NCBI RefSeq assembly: GCF_001403875.1
Contig: NZ_LN884299.1
Location: forward strand, 1,178,117-1,242,116
From: Paenibacillus ihumii
GTDB lineage: Bacteria > Bacillota > Bacilli > Paenibacillales > Paenibacillaceae
DNA: 64,000 nt
Reading direction: 5' to 3'
Shown: positions 42,633 through 51,939 of the stretch, one piece after another
Layout: every line of letters starts with the position of its first letter
Numbering within the stretch: position 1 is the first letter of the stretch
Made by a program: the position numbers and the translations under genes
Notes under the pieces: generated by a model
Told to the model about the DNA's origin: nothing
What the model saw: the letters and a program-made list of their open reading frames with translations, nothing else
The model's database searches: none

Positions 42633-45272
42633 ATGCGCCAAAGGCCTTTGGTCGCTACGGTAAGCTGCTGGACCGCCGGCAGCGCTCTCGCCTATTTGCA
42701 GAGCGGCTTTGCTTTTTGGCTGTCATGGGCGGGACTGTTATTGCTTCTCCCTTTGGCCGGGCTGATCTCCCGCTGTCCGTGGAGGAAGCTGCTTATTTAC
42801 GGGCTGATGTTCTCGCTTGGGGCCGCCTATTGGACATACCATGACGGGAATAATGAAAGCAGGCTCGCCGAGTGGATGAACGGGGACGGCTTAGATCCCG
42901 GCGCAGCTGCTATCCTCGAGCCAGGCCAGATGCACATAACAGGGATGCTGCTGTCTCCGGTGAAGGTGGACGGTGACCGCGCGGATTTCACGGTTCGCCT
43001 AAACAAGGCGTCATGGGCGGGACAGCCAGCCGGTCCCAAGCTGGAGAATGCGGGCGGAGAGAAACTGATCGTCCAGCTGCGGCTGGCTTCCCTGGAGGAA
43101 GCGGCCGTAGCTGGACAATGGAGAAGAGGCCAGCGGATAGAGCTGGAAGGAACGCTGGAGAGGCCGAATACGGCCCGTAATTTTGACGGGTTCGACTATC
43201 GGGACTACTTGCGGATTCAGAGGGTTCACTGGATCCTGAAGGCTGCGGGCGCTTCCTCCGTAAAGGTGGAGGCGGATAGCGGAATTAACCCGGCCACGCT
43301 GCTCGGAAAGGTCGATGCCGCCCGGAACTTGCTTGCTGAACGTATTGAACGATTGTTTCCCGGGTGGCAGGCGGGGTATATGCAAGGGCTGCTGATCGGC
43401 CTGGCCAGCGAGCTGGAGCCTGAGAAATACGCGCAGTTCTCCCAGCTTGGATTAACGCATATTTTGGCGATTTCCGGAAGCCACGTCGCTATTAATGTAG
43501 GTTTGATTTTCGGATTGCTGCGGCTGTGCCGCGTTACCCGGGAAAATTCATATCGCATCGTGTTCTGGTTCATTCCCGCATATGTGCTGATTACGGGATT
43601 CTCGCCCTCCGTAATCCGCTCAGGGCTAATGACGATGATCGGCATCTATTTATTGCGGCGCGGCTTACTGAAGGATGGATTGAACGTTCTGTCTGCGGCG
43701 GCTCTGTTGATGCTGCTCTGGGAGCCATATTACATGCTGAATGTGAGCTTTCAGCTGTCGTTTATCGTAACGGCGGGGCTGATACTCTTCGTGCCTCTGC
43801 TGATGCCCTACCTCCGATGGCTGCCTGCCAGGATGGCCGGAGCCGCCGCGATTACAATCGCCGCGCAAATTGTTTCTTTTCCATTGACCATCTACTATTT
43901 CAATCAGTTCTCGCTCCTATCCCTGGCGGCGAATATGCTGCTTGTCCCCATCATCGGGATGCTTGCCCTGCCCGGCGGTACGGCAGCACTGCTGCTCAGC
44001 GCCGTGTGGCTGCCTCTTGGAGAATGGCTGGCTTATCCGATACGCCTCCTGAATACAGCGACGTTCGTCGTCACGGAATGGCTGAATGACCGCAGCGGAT
44101 TCATGACCTATTGGAAGTCTCCTTCCTTAGCGTGGATCGCTGTATTCTATGCCGTATTCTATTTGCTGCTATATTCGAGACATCGGAGCCGTATCGTGCA
44201 GGAGGCCAGCCAGGCGGGCAATGACGATACGCAGCCGCTCGGGCCGCAGCAGGGAAAGAGCGCATGGAAGAGCGGCAGCCGCAGGAAATGGAGGGAGCTG
44301 GCACAGATTCGGCCCATGCAGCTGATGCGAGCAGTGCTTGCCGGCCTGCTGCTTGTCCAATTATATTTAGGATATCAGCCTTTAAATATGAAGGGACGGG
44401 GACATGTCCAGTTTATTGATGTGGGGCAAGGGGATTGCGCTCTGATTACGACCCCGGAAGGGAAGAACCTTCTCGTGGACGGAGGCGGCACCGTTTCATT
44501 CCGCAAACCGGAGGAGGCGTGGCGAAATCGGCGCGAGCCCTTTGAAGTAGGAGCCAAGACTGTTGTGCCTTTGTTGAAAAAACGCGGGATCAACCGACTG
44601 GATGCGGTTATTCTTACGCACGGCGACCAGGATCATGCCGGCGGACTGCAGGCGGTGCTTGAACAATTTCCGGTAGATGCGCTGCTTATCAACGGGACGC
44701 TTAGCGATTCAAAGACAATCGCCAAATTGATGGCTACGGCGCTTCAAAAGGAGATTCCAATTTACACGGCTGCGCAAGGAATGAGCTTAAAGATAGATTC
44801 ATCGACGACGCTGCGAATATTGTCTCCTGAGCCGCCGGCTTCAGACGGCGGACGAATTCCTTACAGCAAAGAACAGAATCATGAATCCATCGTATTTGCA
44901 CTGCAAATGGCTGGCGCAACGTTCTTGTTTACGGGAGATATGGATGAAGCTGCGGAGCATCGGGTGCTGGAGGAGCTTGCATACGGGAGCTTAGCCCATG
45001 CTTGGCCCGAAAAGCCCTATATTGATGTCATGAAAATCGCCCACCATGGCAGCAAAACCTCTACCTCGCGGGAATGGGTTGAATACTGGCGTCCTGCCTC
45101 AGCCGTTATTTCCGCCGGAGCCTCCAACAGCTATGGCCATCCCCATCCGACCGTGGTAGAACGGCTGCATTCAGCGGGCAGTCAAATTTACCGCACGGAT
45201 CGACAGGGCGAGGTTCAAATGGAAGTGGGAAACGGACGTATTCGCGTGCGCTTCAAGTTGCTTGCCCCGTGA
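42633..45272 (+). CDS. comEC: ComEC DNA uptake channel with metallo-hydrolase domain
   Basis: The 879-residue protein starts with several membrane helices and an OB-like extracellular part, then the competence domain (LGLTHILAISGSHVAINVGLIFGLLRL and SPSVIRSGLMTMIGIYLL). The C-terminal metallo-beta-lactamase domain (FIDVGQGDCALIT, LTHGDQDHAGGLQAVL, FTGDMDEAAE, IAHHGSKTSTS) has a complete metal site and may degrade the non-transported strand. It forms the channel for single-stranded DNA. The ATG at 42633 has AAAGGAGG seven bases upstream; an ATG one codon earlier is too close. Intact gene. Confidence 0.95.
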   Translation: MRQRPLVATVSCWTAGSALAYLQSGFAFWLSWAGLLLLLPLAGLISRCPWRKLLIYGLMFSLGAAYWTYHDGNNESRLAEWMNGDGLDPGAAAILEPGQMHITGMLLSPVKVDGDRADFTVRLNKASWAGQPAGPKLENAGGEKLIVQLRLASLEEAAVAGQWRRGQRIELEGTLERPNTARNFDGFDYRDYLRIQRVHWILKAAGASSVKVEADSGINPATLLGKVDAARNLLAERIERLFPGWQAGYMQGLLIGLASELEPEKYAQFSQLGLTHILAISGSHVAINVGLIFGLLRLCRVTRENSYRIVFWFIPAYVLITGFSPSVIRSGLMTMIGIYLLRRGLLKDGLNVLSAAALLMLLWEPYYMLNVSFQLSFIVTAGLILFVPLLMPYLRWLPARMAGAAAITIAAQIVSFPLTIYYFNQFSLLSLAANMLLVPIIGMLALPGGTAALLLSAVWLPLGEWLAYPIRLLNTATFVVTEWLNDRSGFMTYWKSPSLAWIAVFYAVFYLLLYSRHRSRIVQEASQAGNDDTQPLGPQQGKSAWKSGSRRKWRELAQIRPMQLMRAVLAGLLLVQLYLGYQPLNMKGRGHVQFIDVGQGDCALITTPEGKNLLVDGGGTVSFRKPEEAWRNRREPFEVGAKTVVPLLKKRGINRLDAVILTHGDQDHAGGLQAVLEQFPVDALLINGTLSDSKTIAKLMATALQKEIPIYTAAQGMSLKIDSSTTLRILSPEPPASDGGRIPYSKEQNHESIVFALQMAGATFLFTGDMDEAAEHRVLEELAYGSLAHAWPEKPYIDVMKIAHHGSKTSTSREWVEYWRPASAVISAGASNSYGHPHPTVVERLHSAGSQIYRTDRQGEVQMEVGNGRIRVRFKLLAP

Positions 45273-45376
45273 TGACGGGCTGCGTATTTTCTGGTATTCT
45301 TAGGTGAGATTCGAGGTTTAGCAGGGATTGCAAGACCTAACTACTAATATTTTCTACAAAAAAATAGTAACAACAT

Positions 45377-45404
45377 TGCAACATATCGCCAGTCGATATC
45401 GTCT
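45377..45404 (+). promoter_or_regulatory. Candidate ECF-type (autoregulated) promoter
   Basis: TGCAAC and CGTCT are separated by 17 bp, close to the SigW-type pattern TGAAAC-N16-CGTA/C. It lies about 30 bases before the sigma-factor start, suggesting autoregulation. Confidence 0.5.
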
Positions 45405-45432
45405 GTAAGGTTGCAAGGAAGGGGGAGCCTTT

Positions 45433-45981
45433 GTGGTGGAGCAGGAACTCATCAGAGCCGCTCAAACGGGCGATCGCGACGCTCTAATCACCCTATTGCG
45501 AGAAATAGAGAATCAGGTATATCGCACGGCCTATTATATTTTGAATAATGAACAGGATGCCCATGACGCAGCCCAGGAAGCATTGATACGCATTTATACG
45601 AAGATTGATACTTATGAAGAGAAGGCGCAATTCAAGACCTGGGTGCAGCGAATCGTGACGAATATCTGTATCGACAAGTTTCGGAGGAAAAAACCGACGG
45701 TATCGATCGAGGAGCACGAGATCGTGTTCGAAGGCAAGGATAACGTCGAACGTGAAGTCATGTCCGGGTATATTGCGCAGGATATCCGCGAAGCGATCGA
45801 TCAGCTTCCCGAGCATCATCGATCGGTCGTGGTGCTGCGGTATTTGCAGGACTTTTCGTATAACGAAATCGCTGACAGCTTGAACTTGCCGCTCAATACG
45901 GTGAAATCGTATTTGTTCAGGGCAAGGCAGCAGCTTCAGCATTTACTCCAAGATTATCAGAAAGGTGGTGTATCAGGATGA
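45433..45981 (+). CDS. ECF-family RNA polymerase sigma factor
   Basis: The 182-residue protein has only sigma region 2 (EQDAHDAAQEALIRIYTKIDTYEEKAQFKTWVQRIVTNICIDKFRRKK) and region 4 (LPEHHRSVVVLRYLQDFSYNEIADSLNLPLNTVKSYLFRARQQLQ), as in SigW-like ECF factors. The GTG start at 45433 has GGGGGAG upstream. It overlaps the next gene, its likely anti-sigma factor, by four bases. Probably responds to envelope stress; the signal is not visible in the sequence. Confidence 0.93.
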   Translation: MVEQELIRAAQTGDRDALITLLREIENQVYRTAYYILNNEQDAHDAAQEALIRIYTKIDTYEEKAQFKTWVQRIVTNICIDKFRRKKPTVSIEEHEIVFEGKDNVEREVMSGYIAQDIREAIDQLPEHHRSVVVLRYLQDFSYNEIADSLNLPLNTVKSYLFRARQQLQHLLQDYQKGGVSG

Positions 45982-47234
45982 AGTGCGCGGAGGCGGTGGA
46001 ATGGATGCATCGGTATATCGATCATGATTTGAATGACGAAGAGGCAGCAGCATTGTTCGAGCATATTCGCGAATGCAGCGATTGTGCTCAGGAATTTGAG
46101 CTTCTGAACGAGCTCTCGGCCAAGCTGAGCGAGCTCCCTGATGTCACGCCGCGCTTTAGCCTAGTTGACCGGATCATGCCACAGTTGGATGAGATTGACC
46201 GGGCTCGCCGGGAAGAGGGGAGCGCGCTGGAGCATAACAGCCTGATTGAATCGGCAGCCGCAGCGGCGGCAGCCAGTCCGCGCAGCATGCGGAGCAGAAG
46301 CGCTAAGGAAGCGGCGCAGCGCGGCCCTCGCCGCAGAATGCGAACAGGGATATTCGGCACGGTTGCGGCCGCCGTCATTTTAGGCATCTTCATTACGCAA
46401 TATGAGCCGAGAACGATTCCTAATGCAGAATTGCCTGCGGCTGATCAAAGCGCCGACTTTTCGAATAATCATTCGTCTGCAACCAGTGAAATGCTGATGC
46501 AAAGCCAGGATGCCGCGGAGAGCGGTGCAGCAGGCGCGGGGGACGGGGCAGTCGGCAATTCGGGCAAGGAGCAGGGCGTACATTCGGACGGTACAGGCGA
46601 TCTGAATGCAGTTACCCGTAAGGAGGAGCCTTCGGCGGGAAATGCCGAGCAGGAGAAGGTGACTTCGAATCGCGGCGAATCTAAGCAGGATCCCTCTCAA
46701 GAGGCGTCAAGCAAGCCTGTGAATACCGACGGGAATGCCGGGGGAAGTCCGGCAGTGCCGGATGCTCCCCGCAGTGGAGATAATTCTGGCGCGAATGACA
46801 ATAGGAAGAACGGGACGTCAGAGGGACAGCCTGCTGAAGGAGAGCCAGCTGCAGGCGAACCGGCGAGCCGGGCGGACATAGGCGAACATAAGATGGAAAT
46901 GGCGCCCTTGGCCCCGGATTCGTCAATGTCTTCGCCGGACGAATCAACCTCGGCTCAGCACTACGGATTTGCCGCTGTGCCGGAGGAATGGAGTTCTCCG
47001 GATGGAACGCATCATGCTGTCCTGAAGGATGATCATTTGTACATCTATAAGCTGCAGAACGAGGAACACCAGCTTGTGAAGGATGAACAGGTTATCGGCG
47101 TATGGCTTAAGGGCGAGTGGTCCGGAGACAGTACGAAATTTATCTATGAGGCGGATGTGGACGGCAGCGTCACTAAGCATACCGTAGCGGTAAAATCCGC
47201 GGCGAATGCGGAAAATTCCTCCGAAAGCAAATAA
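45978..47234 (+). CDS. Zinc-finger anti-sigma factor with long extracytoplasmic domain
   Basis: The N-terminus has the ZAS motif of RsiW-type anti-sigma factors: Cys3, then HIRECSDCAQEF (His, Cys, Cys). A basic stretch and a single membrane helix near residues 120-140 (GIFGTVAAAVILGIFITQYEP) follow. Outside, about 190 residues are Gly, Ser, Asn, Pro and Glu-rich and look disordered; a small folded domain comes at the end (HHAVLKDDHLYIYKLQNEEHQLVKDEQVIGVW). It starts on ATGA overlapping the sigma stop, so they are coupled. It should hold the sigma factor until regulated proteolysis. The long disordered spacer is unusual and may bridge the wall. Confidence 0.85.
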   Translation: MKCAEAVEWMHRYIDHDLNDEEAAALFEHIRECSDCAQEFELLNELSAKLSELPDVTPRFSLVDRIMPQLDEIDRARREEGSALEHNSLIESAAAAAAASPRSMRSRSAKEAAQRGPRRRMRTGIFGTVAAAVILGIFITQYEPRTIPNAELPAADQSADFSNNHSSATSEMLMQSQDAAESGAAGAGDGAVGNSGKEQGVHSDGTGDLNAVTRKEEPSAGNAEQEKVTSNRGESKQDPSQEASSKPVNTDGNAGGSPAVPDAPRSGDNSGANDNRKNGTSEGQPAEGEPAAGEPASRADIGEHKMEMAPLAPDSSMSSPDESTSAQHYGFAAVPEEWSSPDGTHHAVLKDDHLYIYKLQNEEHQLVKDEQVIGVWLKGEWSGDSTKFIYEADVDGSVTKHTVAVKSAANAENSSESK

Positions 47235-47373
47235 GTGAAGCACGATTTCAGGAGATATGGAATAGGTTATATATTAGAATACAGAGAGAAGCGAAAGACC
47301 CTGAACGTCGTATGACCGCCGGCAGAAAAGTTTCTAGAGCTTTTCAGCCCGCGTTTATATAGATGCTCCGGGA

Positions 47374-47414
47374 CAAAGGGACCTGATTGCCAGATGGCGA
47401 AGGTCCCTTTGTTT
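47374..47414 (+). terminator. Terminator after the sigma/anti-sigma operon
   Basis: CAAAGGGACCT and AGGTCCCTTTG form an 11-bp stem, followed by TTTG. The rest of the 338-bp gap before holA shows only a promoter and no gene. Confidence 0.8.
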
Positions 47415-47452
47415 GTTCGCGGCATAAATCCGGCTTCATCAGGGAATTGGAT

Positions 47453-47482
47453 TTGGACGAAAACCGGATATCACGGTATCAT
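47453..47482 (+). promoter_or_regulatory. Candidate holA promoter
   Basis: TTGGAC and TATCAT lie 18 bp apart, about 90 bases before the holA start. This is a fair sigma-A match. Confidence 0.5.
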
Positions 47483-47572
47483 AGTATTACGAAGGCTTGA
47501 TATGGCAGGGAGCTGAAGCATTGAGCATCCATCCCTGCCGAGGATTATAGGTGAGATGAGAGGGGAAGCCGA

Positions 47573-48592
47573 GTGGATATCAAAACGGCGATCAAAGAAA
47601 TCAAACAGGGGCGTATTTCCCCTTTATATGTATGTTACGGCACGGAAAAATACCAAATCAATGAATTCATCGCTCTGCTTGAGAAGCATGTCGTTGACGA
47701 GGAGCAGCGTGATTTTGCCATGGCCGCCTTCGATTTGGCCGAAACGCCAATCGAGGCGGTGATCGAAGAAGCGGAGACGCTGCCGTTTCTCGTGCCGCGC
47801 AAGCTAATTGTGGTCAAGGATGCTTCATTATTCACTGCGGGGAAGGACGGGGGAAAGGTCGAGCACAAGCTTGAGTCCCTAACGTCTTATATGGCGAATC
47901 CGGCCGAGCACAGCGTCATCGTCTTCGTCGTTTCCGGAGAGAAGCTCGATGAGCGGAAGAAGATTGTCAAGGGCATCAAGGCGGCCGGCACTGTGCTGCC
48001 GTTCATGCCGCTTGGCAGCGGTGAGCTGGCGCAATGGGCCGTCAAGCAGGCGGAGAAAAGAGGCTGCAGCATGAGCCGTGAGGCGGCTGAAGCATTGATA
48101 GCCGCCAGCGGCGTCCAAATGGCCTCCCTGGCCGTTGAGTTGGATAAGCTGTGTCTGTATGCGGGAAATGGCGGCGTGATCGATGAGGGAGCCATACAGC
48201 AGCTGGTAGCGCGGACGACGGAGCAGAACGTGTTTGCTATGGTGGAATGCATTGCGGGGCTTAAACTGGAGCAGGCGCTAAACATTTTCTATGAGCTGCT
48301 AAAGCAGCGGGAGGAGCCGATCAAGATTGCAGCGCTAATTGCCCGCCAATTCCGGATTATGCTGCAGGTAAAGGAATTGGGGCGGCAAAGCTATTCTCAG
48401 CAGCAAATGGCTTCGCAGCTTGGGCTTCATCCCTATGCTGTTAAGATTGCAGGCGAGCAGGCTCGAAGATTTGAGGCGGCGAAGCTGCGCGAGGTGTTGT
48501 CCGAGCTTGCGGAGCTGGATCATAAGATGAAGAGCGGGGGCGTCGATAAGGTGCTCGGATTAGAGCTGTTTCTGCTGAGGCTCGGTGTATAG
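47573..48592 (+). CDS. holA: DNA polymerase III delta subunit
   Basis: The 339-residue protein matches HolA: ISPLYVCYGTEKYQINEFIALL at the N-terminus, a degenerate AAA+ core (LPFLVPRKLIVVKDASLF), and the C-terminal collar domain (EEPIKIAALIARQFRIMLQVKEL). Delta opens the sliding clamp in the clamp loader. It starts at GTG 47573 with AGGGG upstream. It sits upstream of rpsT, as in Bacillus. A bidirectional terminator follows. Confidence 0.95.
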   Translation: MDIKTAIKEIKQGRISPLYVCYGTEKYQINEFIALLEKHVVDEEQRDFAMAAFDLAETPIEAVIEEAETLPFLVPRKLIVVKDASLFTAGKDGGKVEHKLESLTSYMANPAEHSVIVFVVSGEKLDERKKIVKGIKAAGTVLPFMPLGSGELAQWAVKQAEKRGCSMSREAAEALIAASGVQMASLAVELDKLCLYAGNGGVIDEGAIQQLVARTTEQNVFAMVECIAGLKLEQALNIFYELLKQREEPIKIAALIARQFRIMLQVKELGRQSYSQQQMASQLGLHPYAVKIAGEQARRFEAAKLREVLSELAELDHKMKSGGVDKVLGLELFLLRLGV

Positions 48593-48657
48593 CACGGCAC
48601 TTTCATAATTTTTATAGAAATAACCCATAGCCACTGGCGTCACAGCCACAAGGAACC

Positions 48658-48691
48658 AAAAAGACCTGAACATATGTGTTCAGGTCTTTTT
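48658..48691. terminator. Bidirectional terminator between holA and rpsT
   Basis: A long perfect stem (AAAAAGACCTGAACA with its complement) lies between the convergent genes and has A and T tracts at its ends. Confidence 0.9.
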
Positions 48692-48717
48692 GAGCTTAAG
48701 TTTATAAATAACGTCGC

Positions 48718-48990
48718 TTACGCTTGGGACGTAAGGGCGTTCAATTTTTTAGCCAAGCGGGATTTCTTGCGGGCAGCAGCATTCTTGTGGATCAAGCCTT
48801 TAGTAACAGCTTTGTCCAATTTCTTAGCAGCTGCAGCAAAAGCTGTTTTAGCTGTTTCTACTTCATTGTTACTCAGCGCAGTGTCGGCAGCTTTAACAGC
48901 AGTACGCAAAGCGGACTTTTGCGAAGCGTTCAGAGCACGGCGTTTGTCGTTAGTTTTTACACGTTTGATAGCGGATTTAATGTTTGGCAT
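48718..48990 (-). CDS. rpsT: 30S ribosomal protein S20
   Basis: The 90-residue basic protein begins [18 protein letters not shown] and ends [22 protein letters not shown], both diagnostic for S20, which binds the 5' domain of 16S rRNA. The ATG at 48990 has AGGAGGTG upstream; an in-frame extension to 49020 is not needed. It is on the opposite strand between holA and gpr, the usual order. Confidence 0.97.
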   Translation of the reverse strand: MPNIKSAIKRVKTNDKRRALNASQKSALRTAVKAADTALSNNEVETAKTAFAAAAKKLDKAVTKGLIHKNAAARKKSRLAKKLNALTSQA

Positions 48991-49100
48991 TGCATTCACC
49001 TCCTGTAAAGCAAATATCATCCCAGATGATTCACAACTTAAAATATTTTATCACGCAGCTAGGCAAAATGCAATAAATTCATCGTAAAGAAAAGACGCTT

Positions 49101-49130
49101 GCATAATGTCTATTATCCTCCCGCACAATA
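49101..49130 (+). promoter_or_regulatory. Candidate SigG promoter of gpr
   Basis: GCATA and CACAATA are separated by 18 bp, matching the SigG pattern GNATR-N18-CATNNTA except for one base in the -10 part. gpr is a known forespore gene. Confidence 0.55.
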
Positions 49131-49165
49131 TAGGATGATCACGTGAAAAGGGAGGTCTTCCTCAT

Positions 49166-50179
49166 ATGAATCTGGATTTAAGCAAATATTCAGTCCGTAC
49201 GGATTTGGCGGTAGAGTCCAAGGAGCTTGCGGAGACGGTTCACGGCAGGCCGATCTCCGGCATCCATGAAGAAGTCGAAGAGCTGGACGGAATCAAGGTT
49301 ACCCGGCTGGATGTCAAGGACGAGCAGGCCTCGCGTCAAATAGGCCGGCTGGTCGGGCACTACGTTACTCTTGAGGTCCCTGGCCTGCGCAGCCATGACA
49401 GCGATTTGCAGGAGAGGGTGTCCGCTGCTTTTTCCAAAGAGTTCATCGCTTTTCTGGATAAAATCGGCGTCAACACCGATTCGACGGTATTAATCGTCGG
49501 GCTGGGCAACTGGAATGTTACGCCTGATGCGCTCGGTCCGCTTGTCGTAGAGAATACGATCGTGACCCGGCATTACTTTGAGCTCGTGCCGGATCAAGTA
49601 GCTCCGGGCTACCGCAAGGTCAGCGCAATCGCTCCGGGAGTGCTCGGCATTACGGGAATTGAATCCAGCGAAATTGTGCAGGGCATCGTGGATCGCACGA
49701 AGCCGGACGTCATCATCGCAATCGATGCTCTGGCGTCCCGATCTCTGGAACGGGTCAATACGACGATTCAGATCGCCGATATCGGCATACATCCGGGATC
49801 GGGCATTGGCAATAAGCGCAAAGGGCTGACCAAGGAAATATTGGGCATTCCCTGCATTGCGATCGGCGTCCCGACTGTATGCTATGCGTCCACCATCGTC
49901 AATAATGCACTCGATATGATGATGTCTCATTTCAACGGAGAGAGCGGAAATGCCAAGGGCAGCACGAAACAGATTATGGGGCTGCTTACGGAGCTTAACG
50001 AAGGCGAGAGATTGGGTCTGGTTAAGGAGGTTCTTGAGCCGCTCGGCCATGATCTCATCGTAACTCCCAAGGAAATTGACGAGTTCATTGAGGACATTGC
50101 CAACGTCATTGCCAGCGGGCTGAATATTTCCCTGCATCAGGCTGTTGACAAGGATAACGTGGCAGCGCATACCCATTGA
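49166..50179 (+). CDS. gpr: Spore germination protease GPR
   Basis: The 337-residue protein begins DLSKYSVRTDLAVESKEL, with the autoprocessing region in the first about 15 residues. It contains the A25 peptidase segments TVLIVGLGNWNVTPDALGP, IIAIDALASRSLERVNTTIQIADIGIHPGSGIGNKRKGL, and EILGIPCIAIGVPTV. It is made as a zymogen in the forespore and degrades small acid-soluble spore proteins at germination. GGGAGG precedes the ATG. It lies before spoIIP, as in Bacillus. A repeat-bearing gap of 448 bp follows. Confidence 0.97.
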   Translation: MNLDLSKYSVRTDLAVESKELAETVHGRPISGIHEEVEELDGIKVTRLDVKDEQASRQIGRLVGHYVTLEVPGLRSHDSDLQERVSAAFSKEFIAFLDKIGVNTDSTVLIVGLGNWNVTPDALGPLVVENTIVTRHYFELVPDQVAPGYRKVSAIAPGVLGITGIESSEIVQGIVDRTKPDVIIAIDALASRSLERVNTTIQIADIGIHPGSGIGNKRKGLTKEILGIPCIAIGVPTVCYASTIVNNALDMMMSHFNGESGNAKGSTKQIMGLLTELNEGERLGLVKEVLEPLGHDLIVTPKEIDEFIEDIANVIASGLNISLHQAVDKDNVAAHTH

Positions 50180-50249
50180 TCATTATTGAGCCGCGTCCAT
50201 TCTACGCTTTGGGCATTAGAGTGGACAGCGGCTGTCTTCCCGGCGGCGG

Positions 50250-50405
50250 GGGCTGGGGTCTTCCTGCACGGCGGAGCTGAGGGGCTTCCTGGCGGCACAA
50301 ATGGGGCTCTTCCTGGGCGATGCGGATGGCGGTTTGCCGGACGGTGTGGATAGGGTCTTCCCGCCGGCATAGATGGGGTCTTCCTGCACGGTTCAGATGG
50401 CGGCT
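50250..50405. repeat. Degenerate tandem repeat between gpr and spoIIP
   Basis: Five to six units of about 24 bp share GGGGTCTTCCTG or GGGCTCTTCCTG followed by GGCGG or GCATAGATG variants. GGGGTCTTCCTGCACGG occurs near both ends, at about 50254 and 50374. The rest of the 448-bp gap shows no gene I can support. Confidence 0.65.
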
Positions 50406-50627
50406 TACTTTGAGGCGGCCGAGCTCTGACCCTATGAAGTTCGCAATCTAGCGGACTTTATTTTTTTGTGAGAGTAGAGGTTCTACTTTTCGGAATAGGT
50501 TCATAGATTTCAGATATGAAAGTGGTTCAGCGGCTATAGGAGATTTAACGAAAGACCTGGCCGGACCAGAAAGAAATCTTGAGACGAAGGGAACTTATTT
50601 CCGGCTAAAGGAGGGCTTCACAACAAA

Positions 50628-51914
50628 ATGAGATGGTTTAGAACTTGGAACGTCGGCCGAATGAGACATAATCTGATGCGCGTGCTTGCTATGGGACAGA
50701 CTTTTCTGCTTCTGTCGGTGTTATCGGTAGTATTTTTTCTGGTGCTAGGTATTGGGGGAATCGCAGAGAAGCAGCTGAACACTTCCCCGGTCTCTTCTAT
50801 GAAAGGGCTGGCCTCATCGTTATCGAGCCGGTTCTTTATCAGCATGGTAGGCATGGAGCTGCCCCATATGGTTCCGGAAAAAGAAATGAGCTCCTTCTCT
50901 GGCAAGCAAATGACGAATTTCGTATTCCAGCTGCTTACGGACGTGAATCCGTCCGATCCGAAGAGTCTCGTAGCCCGGGAGGTGCCGGGCCTTGGCGCGG
51001 ACAGCCCGATATTGCTGCGCACGGGCTCGGGAAATACGGCAGTACAGGCTCCGGAGGATTATCATCCGGGGGCCGGCGCTGACGGGAGCAGCCCGGATCA
51101 TCCCGAGCCGGATCTCGGCCAGGAGCCTGATGCGGAGCCGGTTAAGCCAGCAGATCCCGAACCGGACAAGAAGGACGAGCCGCCTATCCAACCTGGGCAC
51201 AAAAACATCGTCATGGTCTATCATTCGCATCCGCAGGAGTCATTCAACCCGGTTCTCGGCATAGATTCGACCAATCCTAGTTCCTCCAAGGACATGATGA
51301 ACGTAGGTTTGGTTGGAGACGCGCTGGCCAAGGCGCTTGAGCGCAAGGGCGTGGCTACGCTTCATGCTTACGAGAATTATGCGGCGACCGTGCAAAATTA
51401 CAGCTATAACTATTCTTATAAATATTCGAGGCAGACCGTGAAGGAAGCGATGGCTCAGAACGGACAGCTGCAATATTTCATAGATATTCACCGGGATTCC
51501 CAGCGTTATGATAAAACCACAACGAGCATCGACGGTGTATCCTACGCCCAGGTATATTTCATTATCGGGCATGGCAATGAGAACTGGCGGAAGAACGAGG
51601 CCTTTGCCAGCTCGATCCACGAGCGTCTGGAGAAGTCCTACCCCGGAATATCAAGGGGGATATGGGGCAAAACTTCCTCTCAAGGGAACGGCGAGTACAA
51701 TCAGTCCCTCTCGCCGCATAGCATACTCATTGAAATCGGGGGGATCGATAATACCAAGGAAGAGCTGGAGCGAACGGCCGGCGTGCTGGCCGGGATTATC
51801 GCGGATATTTACTGGGAGAGCCAGGAGGCGGAGAAGGCGGGTACTTTGACGAAGGACCAGACGAAGGGGAAGACCGAGCAGAAGCAGGTAGCGGCGAATA
51901 AACCGGCCGGATGA
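50628..51914 (+). CDS. spoIIP: Stage II sporulation protein P
   Basis: The 428-residue protein has one N-terminal membrane helix (VLSVVFFLVLGIGG), a Pro/Asp/Glu-rich spacer at about residues 140-190, and the SpoIIP catalytic domain. VYHSHPQESF, FIDIHRDSQRYD and LIEIGGIDNTKEELERT carry the zinc-binding and catalytic residues of its amidase and endopeptidase activity. It works with SpoIID and SpoIIM to thin the septal wall for engulfment. The ATG at 50628 is preceded by AAAGGAGG. The spacer is longer than in Bacillus. Confidence 0.95.
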   Translation: MRWFRTWNVGRMRHNLMRVLAMGQTFLLLSVLSVVFFLVLGIGGIAEKQLNTSPVSSMKGLASSLSSRFFISMVGMELPHMVPEKEMSSFSGKQMTNFVFQLLTDVNPSDPKSLVAREVPGLGADSPILLRTGSGNTAVQAPEDYHPGAGADGSSPDHPEPDLGQEPDAEPVKPADPEPDKKDEPPIQPGHKNIVMVYHSHPQESFNPVLGIDSTNPSSSKDMMNVGLVGDALAKALERKGVATLHAYENYAATVQNYSYNYSYKYSRQTVKEAMAQNGQLQYFIDIHRDSQRYDKTTTSIDGVSYAQVYFIIGHGNENWRKNEAFASSIHERLEKSYPGISRGIWGKTSSQGNGEYNQSLSPHSILIEIGGIDNTKEELERTAGVLAGIIADIYWESQEAEKAGTLTKDQTKGKTEQKQVAANKPAG

Positions 51915-51939
51915 ATGTATTTCTTAAGGGGGAGTCGCA

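Noticed and set aside
50137..50370. Pro/Arg-rich minus-strand open frame of 77 codons
   Set aside because: It is a translation of the GC-rich tandem repeat and overlaps the end of gpr; no ribosome site or homology seen.
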